Of a DNA stretch of 8,468 nucleotides, positions 1-6,074 are shown piece by piece. The DNA is taken from the NCBI GenBank assembly GCA_018816925.1, contig JAHIUP010000046.1, forward strand, positions 1-8,468. Reading direction: 5' to 3'. A program made the position numbers and the translations under genes. The stretch is from Patescibacteria group bacterium. Lineage in GTDB: Bacteria; Patescibacteriota; Minisyncoccia; Minisyncoccales; UBA10102. The notes below the pieces were generated by a model, which was given only the letters and a program-made list of their open reading frames with translations, was not told the DNA's origin and made no database searches. Position 1 is the stretch's first letter. Every line of letters starts with the position of its first letter.

Positions 1-1
1 C

Positions 2-1996
2 TTCATGGGCAGTATTGTGGAGGAAGGGGCAGGGGAGGCGGTGGTCGTGGCCATAGGAGCCGCCACCGAGATAGGAAAAGTTGCGGCCCTCGTGGAAGAT
101 ATAGAGGAAGAACAAACTCCATACCAGCTACGTCTTACAAAGTTCTCCAGACAAATAGGCCTGCTTGTCGCTTTCCTCGCACTCTTCATTTTTCTGGAAG
201 GAATGCTCACGGGCGGGGAGTTTGAGGAGATGTTTACGACTGCGGTTGCGATTGCCGTGGGAGCGATTCCCGAAGGACTTCCCGTTGCCGTGACCGCGAT
301 TCTCGCCATTGGCATGTGGCGTATCCTCAAAGAGAAGGGGCTCGTACGGAAGCTTGCCTCCGCGGAAACCCTGGGGTCTGCCACGGTCATAGCCACGGAT
401 AAAACCCTCACACTTACGGAGGGGAGGATGGAGGTGGAAGAGATATGGCCGGCAAATGAGAAGGCGCGCAGAGATATTCTTGTTGCTTCCGCCCTTGCCA
501 ATGAAGCCGTTATTGAGAACCCCAAGGACCTCCCTGGACTCTGGGAAATCCAGGGGAGACCCACGGACGTTGCGCTCCTTAAAAAAGCCATACAAGAGGA
601 AATTCTTCCCCCAGAGCTCCAGGAAGAGCGTTCCCTTATTGAACTCATTCCTTTTGATAACATTCAGAAATACGTTGCTGCTGTGTACCAGAAAAAAGGA
701 ACTATGGAGATTTTTGTCGCGGGAGCTCCCGAACGTATCCTAGAACTTTGCCTCCTCAACCCCGAGAAGAGGCAAGAGGCAAAGGAAACCCTTGAGGAGC
801 TTGCGGGGCGCGGGCTTCGCGTGGTGGGTGTGGCAAAACGCGCACTTAAGCCAACAATGGACATGCCCAGAGAAGGACCGAGGGGATTTTTGCAGGAACT
901 CGGCTTTCTCGGTCTCATTGCCCTTAAGGACCCTTTGAGGCCCGACGTAAAGGAAGCCATTGCGCAAGCGCAAAGGGACGGGCTCAAGGTTATCATGATA
1001 ACAGGGGACCACTTGCTTACCGCAAAGGCGGTTGCCCGGGAGCTTGGCATGCCCGCGGAGGACTCCAATATTATAGAAGGAAATGAATTAGAAGAACTTT
1101 CCGACGAGGAACTGCGCAGCCGACTTCCCGAGCTTCGGGTGTTCGCGAGAGTGGAACCCAGCCATAAACTCCGTATTGTGGAGGCCTGGCAGGCAAGGGG
1201 AGAGGTCATTGCGATGACCGGAGACGGTATAAATGATGCGCCCGCGCTCAAGAAAGCAGACATCGGCATTGCTTTGGGTTCTGGAACGGACGTGGCAAAA
1301 GAGGTAGCGGACCTCGTGCTCCTCGGGGACCGTTTTCCCATAATACCGGCAGCCATTCGAGAGGGGAGAATCATTACCGCAAACATCCGTCGCGTGATTA
1401 CCTACCTTCTTTCTGGCTCCTTCACGGAAACAATTCTCATTGGGGTGAGCATTGTGCTTGGCTGGCCCCTACCCATCATCGCTTCCCAGATTCTCTGGGT
1501 GAATCTTGTAGAGGATAGTTTGCCCGCAATCGCTCTTACCTTTGAACGGGGAAGGGGCGCCGCGAAACCAGAAAGAAAGGGGGCCCCCTTGCTTACCAAT
1601 GAGATGAAGACCATCATCTTTGGAATAGGCATCGCCACAGATATTCTTCTCCTTGGTCTATTCGCTTGGCTCTTCTTGCAAACCTCTTACACCCTAGAGC
1701 ACATTCGGACCATAATCTTCGTAGGCCTTGGCCTTGATTCCCTACTCTATGTGTTTTCTTGTAAAGACCTTAAGCGGAACCTCTGGCAGTACAATCCCTT
1801 CTCAAATCTTTATCTCGTGGGAGCTGTGCTTCTGGGATTTATCCTGCTGGCTGGCGCCGTCTACTTGCCCTTCCTACAGAAGCTTTTGCATACCGTGCCT
1901 CTGTCCCTTCTTGACTGGCTCATATTGTTCGCCTTGGGTATAATCAACATAGCGCTTATTGAAATAGTAAAGTGGAAGTTCAAACGCCCAAAATAA
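2..1996 (+). CDS. P2-type cation-transporting ATPase, 5' end cut by window edge
   Basis: An ATP-driven cation pump of the inner membrane, probably Ca2+-like by its resemblance to P2A (SERCA/PMR1) pumps. The frame is open to the window start and the first visible residues (FMGSIVEEG) match the second half of the actuator domain, so about 200 N-terminal residues, including TGES, lie outside. Counting from the ATG at position 5: TM3/TM4 about 50-105 with PEGLP at 89-93; phosphorylation motif DKTLTLT at 132-138 (Asp132); nucleotide domain with FDNIQK (217-222) and AGAPE (239-243); TGDH 333-336; TGDGIND 405-411; TM5 about 460-485 with Glu475; TM6 with Asn500, Glu503 and Asp504; four more C-terminal membrane segments to residue 655. 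Two near-invariant positions differ: DKTGTLT has Leu for Gly, and KGAPE has Ala for Lys. The family is certain. The ion is inferred, and whether the pump is active is open. Confidence 0.93.
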   Translation, partial: FMGSIVEEGAGEAVVVAIGAATEIGKVAALVEDIEEEQTPYQLRLTKFSRQIGLLVAFLALFIFLEGMLTGGEFEEMFTTAVAIAVGAIPEGLPVAVTAILAIGMWRILKEKGLVRKLASAETLGSATVIATDKTLTLTEGRMEVEEIWPANEKARRDILVASALANEAVIENPKDLPGLWEIQGRPTDVALLKKAIQEEILPPELQEERSLIELIPFDNIQKYVAAVYQKKGTMEIFVAGAPERILELCLLNPEKRQEAKETLEELAGRGLRVVGVAKRALKPTMDMPREGPRGFLQELGFLGLIALKDPLRPDVKEAIAQAQRDGLKVIMITGDHLLTAKAVARELGMPAEDSNIIEGNELEELSDEELRSRLPELRVFARVEPSHKLRIVEAWQARGEVIAMTGDGINDAPALKKADIGIALGSGTDVAKEVADLVLLGDRFPIIPAAIREGRIITANIRRVITYLLSGSFTETILIGVSIVLGWPLPIIASQILWVNLVEDSLPAIALTFERGRGAAKPERKGAPLLTNEMKTIIFGIGIATDILLLGLFAWLFLQTSYTLEHIRTIIFVGLGLDSLLYVFSCKDLKRNLWQYNPFSNLYLVGAVLLGFILLAGAVYLPFLQKLLHTVPLSLLDWLILFALGIINIALIEIVKWKFKRPK

Positions 1997-2000
1997 TTCC

Positions 2001-2954
2001 ATGACTTTCCACGTTCTTATCCTGCTTGGCTCTCTTCTCTTGCTTGCGAAGGCCGCGAGCTGGCTCGTGCGGGGAATCGCGGAGGTATCTGCTTATCTCC
2101 GTTGGCACCAATTCGTGGTGGCGTTCTTTGTTATGGCAATAGGAAGCACGCTTCCAAACCTGTTTGTCGGGGTGTCGTCTGCCCTCCACGGCATTCCCGA
2201 GCTCTCCTTTGCCGACATGATAGGAAACAACGTGGTTACCTTAACGCTCGTGCTCGCCGCCGCCGTGTTCCTTGGGGGAAACCTTGTTTCTAACAGCAAG
2301 ATTGTACAGCGCGCAACCTTCCTTACTATGGCAATCGCCATGCTGCCCCTTCTTTTGATTATTGATGGAACGCTCGGAAGGGGGGACGCCCTCGTACTCA
2401 TATTCGCGTTCTTCGCCTACAGCGGATGGGTCTATTCCAAGCGCAACCTTTTTACTGCGGACATTGCGATAGAAGAGGAGACGCCCGTCAAGAGGTTTAA
2501 GGACTTTCTCAAGGGGGTGGCGTTTATAGGAGCAGGAGCCCTTTTGCTTATAGTATCGGCTGAAGGAGTGGTGCGCTCCGCCACCTTCTTTACGGGAGAA
2601 TTCCACTTTCCTGTGGCACTCTTTGGTATACTCGTAGTAGGATTGGGAAACGCGCTTCCCGAACTCTACTTTTCCGTGGTCGCCGCCCGCAGAAAGGAGA
2701 ATTGGATGGTGTTTGGAGAACTTTTGGGCTCCGTTCTTGTGCTCGCCACGCTTGTCGTGGGGGTGGTGGCGCTTATCCACCCAATTGTTATTTCCGACTT
2801 CGCTCCCTTCGCACTGGGAAGGGCCTTCCTTATTATTGCCGCCCTCTTTGTCCTCATTTTTATACGCACGGCAAGACAAATTACTAAAAGGGAAGCCCTT
2901 GTACTCTTTCTCCTCTACGTGAGCTTTGTGCTAACCATGCTCTGGTGCGCATAA
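2001..2954 (+). CDS. CaCA-family sodium/calcium exchanger-like membrane protein
   Basis: A 317-residue polytopic protein with about ten hydrophobic segments and two inverted alpha repeats, the layout of YrbG/NCX-type cation antiporters. Alpha-1 is seen as AIGSTLPN (46-53) followed by IGNN (74-77). Alpha-2 is GLGNALPE (214-221) followed by GELLGS (239-244). A short charged loop (about 157-170) separates the halves. Compared with the usual G-T-S-x-P-E signature, alpha-1 has Asn53 where the cation-binding Glu should be. Alpha-2 keeps Glu221 but has Val245 where NCX_Mj is recalled to have Asp240. Ion specificity and stoichiometry may therefore differ from the classical exchanger. The ATG lies 4 nt after the ATPase stop with no convincing Shine-Dalgarno, so co-transcription and translational coupling are likely. 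The neighbour pump suggests a joint role in cation (perhaps Ca2+) efflux. The family is confident; the transported ion is not known. Confidence 0.85.
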   Translation: MTFHVLILLGSLLLLAKAASWLVRGIAEVSAYLRWHQFVVAFFVMAIGSTLPNLFVGVSSALHGIPELSFADMIGNNVVTLTLVLAAAVFLGGNLVSNSKIVQRATFLTMAIAMLPLLLIIDGTLGRGDALVLIFAFFAYSGWVYSKRNLFTADIAIEEETPVKRFKDFLKGVAFIGAGALLLIVSAEGVVRSATFFTGEFHFPVALFGILVVGLGNALPELYFSVVAARRKENWMVFGELLGSVLVLATLVVGVVALIHPIVISDFAPFALGRAFLIIAALFVLIFIRTARQITKREALVLFLLYVSFVLTMLWCA

Positions 2955-2973
2955 AGTAAATCAAGTTTTCCAC

Positions 2974-3001
2974 TTGAAAGAGGTTTCCTTTATGGTACAG
3001 T
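2974..3001 (+). promoter_or_regulatory. Putative rmuC promoter, nearly leaderless
   Basis: TTGAAA (2974-2979), a 16-nt spacer and TACAGT (2996-3001) preceded by TATGG give a plausible sigma-70 promoter with an extended -10. The rmuC ATG starts 7 nt after the -10, so transcription would begin at or next to the start codon. The -35 overlaps the right arm of a small hairpin (2961-2966 with 2972-2977). This was read by eye with no transcript data. Confidence 0.5.
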
Positions 3002-3007
3002 AAAGGC

Positions 3008-4042
3008 ATGAATACGCTCGTGTTCCTCGGTATTATTGCGGCGCTGGTTGTTGTTATTGGGTTCCTGCTCTGGCAGGGAAGAAAAAAAGAGGACTCTTCG
3101 GGCCTCGTAATGCTCCAAGGCCAGATTGCGGAATTGAACCGGACAATGGACGCCAAACTTGGTGAGTCAAGCAAGGCCATCCGCGAGCAGTTCGGGGAAT
3201 CAACGAAAATCATCCGCGAGATTACGCAGGAACTCGTGAAGGTGGGAGAGGGGCAAAAGCAGGTAATGGGCGTTACCGACCAGTTAAAGAGTTTGCAGGA
3301 TATTCTAAAGAACCCCAAACAGCGGGGTGTTCTCGGCGAATACTATCTGGAAACCGTTTTGAAAAACGTTTTGCCCCCAGGCGCCTACCAAATGCAGTAT
3401 GCTTTTAAAGACGGCAGTATTGTGGACGCGGTCGTCATTACAAAAGAGGGCATTATTCCGATTGACTCCAAGTTCTCTTTGGAAAACTACAACCGTATTC
3501 TGGAGGCGCCCACGCAGCCCGAACGCGAGCGTTATGAAATCGCGTTCACCAACGACTTGAAGGCCCGCATCGACGAAACCGCAAAGTACATTAAGCCGCA
3601 AGAGGGGACGCTCGGCTTTGCCTTTATGTTCATACCCTCTGAAGCCGTGTACTACGATCTTCTTATTAACAAAGTAGGTGTGGTGAAATCCAACACCGTG
3701 AACCTCATTGAGTACGCGGCGGGGCAGAAAAAGGTGATGGTGGTTTCTCCCACTACCTTTCTGGCTTATCTTCAGACCGTATATGAAGGACTAAAAGCCC
3801 TGAAGATTGAGGAAGCGGCAAAAAAGATAGGAGAACGCGTACAGGCCCTTGGAAGACATATCGGGAGCTATGAGGAATATATGAAAAAACTCGGAACCCA
3901 TCTGGGCACCACCGTAAACTCGTACAACACCGCATATAAGGAACTGGGCAAGATAGACAAGGATGTTTTGCGCATCACGGGGTCTTCCAACAACATAGAC
4001 ACTCTCCAGCTTGACCGACCACAAACCGAAGAAGGGGAGTAG
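3008..4042 (+). CDS. rmuC: RmuC-family DNA recombination protein
   Basis: RmuC limits recombination at inverted repeats in E. coli, and the family core is related to PD-(D/E)XK nucleases. This 344-residue copy is short (E. coli has about 475) but has the usual plan. There is one N-terminal membrane helix (about 4-22) followed by basic residues, so the rest is cytoplasmic. A coiled-coil stretch follows (about 35-100), then the conserved core: RGVLGE (106-111), VDAVV (139-143), IDSKFSLENY (152-161), FMFIPSEAVYYD (207-217) and VVSPTTFLAYL (245-255), with a helical tail. The coiled coil contains two adjacent 11-residue units, GESSKAIREQF and GESTKIIREIT. The start at 3008 is supported by the membrane anchor and by a promoter ending 6 nt before it. 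No Shine-Dalgarno is visible. The family call is firm; the in vivo role is taken from the family. Confidence 0.93.
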   Translation: MNTLVFLGIIAALVVVIGFLLWQGRKKEDSSGLVMLQGQIAELNRTMDAKLGESSKAIREQFGESTKIIREITQELVKVGEGQKQVMGVTDQLKSLQDILKNPKQRGVLGEYYLETVLKNVLPPGAYQMQYAFKDGSIVDAVVITKEGIIPIDSKFSLENYNRILEAPTQPERERYEIAFTNDLKARIDETAKYIKPQEGTLGFAFMFIPSEAVYYDLLINKVGVVKSNTVNLIEYAAGQKKVMVVSPTTFLAYLQTVYEGLKALKIEEAAKKIGERVQALGRHIGSYEEYMKKLGTHLGTTVNSYNTAYKELGKIDKDVLRITGSSNNIDTLQLDRPQTEEGE

Positions 4043-4053
4043 TTCCTGGGAGG

Positions 4054-4100
4054 GAATAGCGAAGGCCCTGAGCAATATACCCAGGGCCTTTGTGCTATTC
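4054..4100. terminator. Interrupted palindrome between convergent rmuC and sigma genes
   Basis: Inner stem AAGGCCCTG (4062-4070) pairs with CAGGGCCTT (4082-4090) across an 11-nt loop. Outer stem GAATAGC (4054-4060) pairs with GCTATTC (4094-4100) across a small internal bulge. The symmetric GC-rich stem in a 52-nt convergent gap suggests a bidirectional terminator. Neither side has a good T-tract, so it may instead act as a 3'-end stabiliser. The outer arm includes the sigma gene's TAG stop. Confidence 0.55.
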
Positions 4101-5414
4101 AAGCGATCCGCGTAGCCATTCTACTTTGGGATTAGCCTGTAGCTTACGTATCGCCCCTGCCTGAACTTGGCGAATGCGCTCTCGGGTGACTCCGAATTCC
4201 GCACCAACTTCGTCCAGCGTCCATGAACGCCCATTTTCCCAGCCAAAACGCAAGCGCAAGATTCTCTGCTCCCTAAGATTGAGGGTTCCAATGAGCTCCT
4301 CCAGCCCTGTCCTCAAGAGCAAGTGAGAGGCCTCATCCTCGGGGCCTTGTCCTGGATCTGCGATAAAGGAACCAACTGCATCTGTTTCTTCTCTCCCGAT
4401 GGGCTCGTCCAAGGAAACAACCCGACGCGTATTCTGCCAAAGCTCCTGCACGGCATTAGCTGACATTTCTGTTGCTTCAGCCAGTTCCTCATTGGTAGGC
4501 AGACGGCCTAACTCTCCTGTTAGCAGGTCCTGCGCCTTGACCAGATTCTGCCGCCTTTCAGTAATATGCACGGGAATACGTATTGTGCGGCTCTGGTCTG
4601 CCATGGCGCGTGTTATGGTCTGACGTATCCACCAGGTGGCGTACGTGGAGAACTTGAAGCCCTTGCGGTAATCAAATCCCTCAACTGCCCGCATGAGCCC
4701 AAGATTTCCTTCCTGGATAAGATCCTTAAGGGTCAGTGCACTCTTATATCGGTACTGATTGGCTATTGTTGCCACCCAACGGAGATTGCACTCTGTGAGT
4801 CGCTTTTTGGCCCTTTCTCCTTCCTCGCGTGCCTCTTGGTAGAAGACAGCTATCTTTGCCTCTGCGGCACCAAGGGCCTGGCGGATTTCCTCGCGCTCTA
4901 TCCTGTTTTCCAACTCCTGGAGCCGCGCGTCAGGACCAATGGCTTCCACGGCCTCTCGGGGCAGAAGGCGGCTAGACATGGACAGCTCAAGAAGTGCGGC
5001 GCCCACGTCTTCTAGCGGCTCTTCCAGCGCCATGGCTATTTTGCCTTTCGTCTCTTCCTCGGACACCCCGTCCAAGAACTTACGGAAGCGCTCGCCGCCA
5101 GTAATCTGGCTCAAGGTAACCTTTTCTGGCAAACCAAGGACTCCAGCTAGCGCATCTGCCACATCCTGGTATCTGGCCAGCGTGTTGACCAACGTTTCCG
5201 CCACCTCCACGGGATTGTGCTCGACACCGGATATACGCTCAAGGTACGCTCCGCTCTCAATCTTTCGCCCCAGGCAACGTTCCTCAAGGGCGGTCAAAAC
5301 AGGGCATTTCCTGATTTCTTTAAGGTACTGAGAAATGTCTTCTGGATCCTCCGACCCTCTCGTTTTCGGTTCCAGCTCCCCCAGAGGGGATACTAAGGTA
5401 CTCCTTGCGTTCAT
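4095..5414 (-). CDS. rpoD: Primary (housekeeping) RNA polymerase sigma-70 factor
   Basis: This sigma factor directs RNA polymerase to -10/-35 promoters. It is 439 residues: region 1.2 at about 26-53 (DISQYLKEIRKCPVLTALEE), a spacer of about 145 residues, and regions 2.1-2.4 at about 203-284 with DLIQEGNLGLMRAVE, FDYRKGFKFSTYATWWIRQ and SRTIRIPVH. Region 3 is at about 285-335, SLDEPIG at 334-340, and region 4 at about 372-428, ending TRERIRQVQAGAIRKL. The strong 2.3/2.4 and 4.2 motifs and the presence of region 1.2 mark a group 1 type factor. Region 1.1 is essentially missing, with only about 25 residues before 1.2. The ATG at 5414 has a purine-rich GGGGGGAG just upstream. The gene is monocistronic, divergent from rplU and convergent with rmuC. 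The symbol follows the family (rpoD/sigA); it is likely but not proven to be the only primary sigma. Confidence 0.95.
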   Translation of the reverse strand: MNARSTLVSPLGELEPKTRGSEDPEDISQYLKEIRKCPVLTALEERCLGRKIESGAYLERISGVEHNPVEVAETLVNTLARYQDVADALAGVLGLPEKVTLSQITGGERFRKFLDGVSEEETKGKIAMALEEPLEDVGAALLELSMSSRLLPREAVEAIGPDARLQELENRIEREEIRQALGAAEAKIAVFYQEAREEGERAKKRLTECNLRWVATIANQYRYKSALTLKDLIQEGNLGLMRAVEGFDYRKGFKFSTYATWWIRQTITRAMADQSRTIRIPVHITERRQNLVKAQDLLTGELGRLPTNEELAEATEMSANAVQELWQNTRRVVSLDEPIGREETDAVGSFIADPGQGPEDEASHLLLRTGLEELIGTLNLREQRILRLRFGWENGRSWTLDEVGAEFGVTRERIRQVQAGAIRKLQANPKVEWLRGSLE

Positions 5415-5416
5415 TG

Positions 5417-5424
5417 CTCCCCCC
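5417..5424 (-). promoter_or_regulatory. Shine-Dalgarno of the sigma gene
   Basis: On the minus strand GGGGGGAG ends 2 nt before the ATG at 5414; the G-run alone lies 4 nt away. It is a clear polypurine ribosome-binding site, in contrast to rmuC, rplU and dnaB. It supports this start over internal methionines. Confidence 0.6.
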
Positions 5425-5445
5425 TTTCGTTTCAGTAGTTAGGCC

Positions 5446-5474
5446 AATATGCCATATTTTTCTTCCAATATCAA
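5446..5474 (-). promoter_or_regulatory. Putative promoter of the sigma gene
   Basis: Read on the minus strand: TTGATA (5474-5469), 17-nt spacer, CATATT (5451-5446), with TATGG directly before the -10 (extended -10). The predicted leader is about 24 nt and carries the Shine-Dalgarno. The -10 is a moderate match only. Confidence 0.4.
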
Positions 5475-5497
5475 GAAGAGCTTTACTCTTTGCCCAC

Positions 5498-5516
5498 ACC
5501 TTGCTCGGAGCAAGGT
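5498..5516. promoter_or_regulatory. 19-bp palindrome between divergent sigma and rplU promoters
   Basis: ACCTTGCTC and GAGCAAGGT flank a single central G, a perfect dyad. It starts 12 bp upstream of the proposed rplU -35 and about 24 bp upstream of the proposed sigma -35, outside both predicted transcripts. An operator for a dimeric regulator is the simplest reading. The binding protein is unknown. Confidence 0.45.
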
Positions 5517-5527
5517 TGAACGGGCGC

Positions 5528-5556
5528 TTTACTTTTCTCGTTTTTTCTGGTATTCT
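5528..5556 (+). promoter_or_regulatory. Putative rplU promoter, nearly leaderless
   Basis: TTTACT (5528-5533), 17-nt spacer, TATTCT (5551-5556) with TGG just before it (extended -10). The rplU ATG begins 10 nt after the -10, leaving a leader of only about 3 nt. There is no Shine-Dalgarno: the stretch before the ATG is pyrimidine-rich. Confidence 0.5.
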
Positions 5557-5565
5557 CTTTTTCGT

Positions 5566-5883
5566 ATGGCAGAACTGGCTATTATTCGCACTGGAGGCAA
5601 GCAGTATCTTGTGGAACCAGGCATTAAGCTCAAGATTGAAAAGCTCCTCGCTGAAGAGGGAGCCGAGGTTGTGTTTGACGAGGTTTTACTCCTTTCCAAA
5701 GACGGCAAGGCGAACATTGGAGCTCCTCTTGTGGAGGGAGCGAAGGTAAAGGGAAAGGTGCTCGCGCAGGGGAAAGGAAAGAAGCTTATTGTGTTTAAGT
5801 TCCGGAAGAGAAAGCGTTCCAAGACCAAACAGGGCCACCGCCAAAAGTATACGGAGGTGGAGATCACCTCCATCTCCGCCTAG
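5566..5883 (+). CDS. rplU: Large ribosomal subunit protein bL21
   Basis: A component of the 50S subunit that binds 23S rRNA. The 105-residue product matches bL21 along its length: IIRTGGKQYLVEPG near the N-terminus, GAPLVEGAKVKGKV in the middle, then the basic VFKFRKRKRSKTKQGHRQ segment and the ending TEVEITSISA. This agrees with the E. coli protein (103 aa, ending TDVKITGISA). The frame is open upstream to an ATG at 5449, but those residues have no bL21 counterpart and cover the promoter, so 5566 is the start. In many bacteria rpmA (bL27) follows directly; here the next gene is recR on the other strand. The last codons form a hairpin (5853-5859 with 5865-5871) and another hairpin straddles the stop. 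Confidence 0.97.
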   Translation: MAELAIIRTGGKQYLVEPGIKLKIEKLLAEEGAEVVFDEVLLLSKDGKANIGAPLVEGAKVKGKVLAQGKGKKLIVFKFRKRKRSKTKQGHRQKYTEVEITSISA

Positions 5884-5900
5884 GTTCGGCCTAGGTGTGG

Positions 5901-5921
5901 AAAACTTGGCTAAACCAAGTT
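5901..5921 (-). terminator. Possible terminator of the dnaB-recR operon
   Basis: On the minus strand AACTTGG (5921-5915), loop TTTAG and CCAAGTT (5909-5903) are followed by a run of Ts (TTTT at 5904-5901, two of them in the stem). The U-tract is short, so this is a weak call. Confidence 0.35.
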
Positions 5922-5925
5922 GAAA

Positions 5926-5947
5926 CTAGCGCCTTCCCTCCAAGGCG
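5926..5947. repeat. Second copy of the last 22 bp of recR
   Basis: This segment matches 6053-6074 at 20 of 22 positions in the same orientation. Read on the minus strand it spells the recR tail again (codons for A-L-E-G-R-R then TAG), 127 bp beyond the real stop, in a different frame relative to recR. The repeat is itself an inverted repeat (CGCCTT, 6-nt loop, AAGGCG). Confidence 0.75.
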
Positions 5948-6052
5948 TCGTTCGCTTTTCGCTCACTCCTTCAAAACCCTCGGTTTTGAATAATTTCCGA
6001 CACGGGGAGATACCCAATCTCCCCGACCCCCTCTGTGCCCTTGGAAGAAATG

Positions 6053-6074
6053 CTACCGCCTTCCTTCCAAGGCG
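6053..6074. repeat. recR 3'-end copy of the 22-bp direct repeat
   Basis: Partner of 5926-5947, with two mismatches in 22 bp. It contains the recR stop codon and its last codons, and is also a hairpin (6057-6062 with 6069-6074). Confidence 0.75.

Larger units (their letters stand above)
5853..6025. repeat. Series of stem-loops over the rplU end and convergent gap
   Basis: Consecutive short inverted repeats run from the rplU 3' end towards recR: GGAGGTG/CACCTCC (5853-5871, loop 5); CCTAGG/CCTAGG (5879-5895, loop TTCGG, over the stop codon); AACTTGG/CCAAGTT (5903-5921, loop 5); CGCCTT/AAGGCG (5930-5947, loop 6); TTCAAAACC/GGTTTTGAA (5970-5990, loop 3); CGGGGAGAT/ATCTCCCCG (6003-6025, loop 5). 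A further one lies over the end of recR (6057-6074). The two 9-bp stems are the strongest. No open frame in 5884-6052 looks coding. The region could be stacked terminators for two convergent genes, a structured RNA, or a small hairpin-type repeat element. Confidence 0.6.

Noticed and set aside
664..1386. 240-codon open frame antisense to the ATPase
   Set aside because: Serine-rich low-complexity translation typical of an antisense shadow; the plus strand encodes clear P-type ATPase motifs throughout.
2241..2879. 212-codon minus-strand frame opposite the exchanger
   Set aside because: The highly charged translation mirrors the hydrophobic exchanger on the other strand, a usual complement artefact.
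5449..5565. In-frame upstream extension of rplU
   Set aside because: The extra 39 residues do not resemble bL21 and cover the rplU promoter; the internal ATG gives the canonical N-terminus.
5896..5904. DnaA-box-like TTTTCCACA (minus strand) near dnaB-recR, as a hint of a replication origin
   Set aside because: One near match, with a partial one at 2967-2973; no cluster, no AT-rich unwinding region, no dnaA or dnaN in view.
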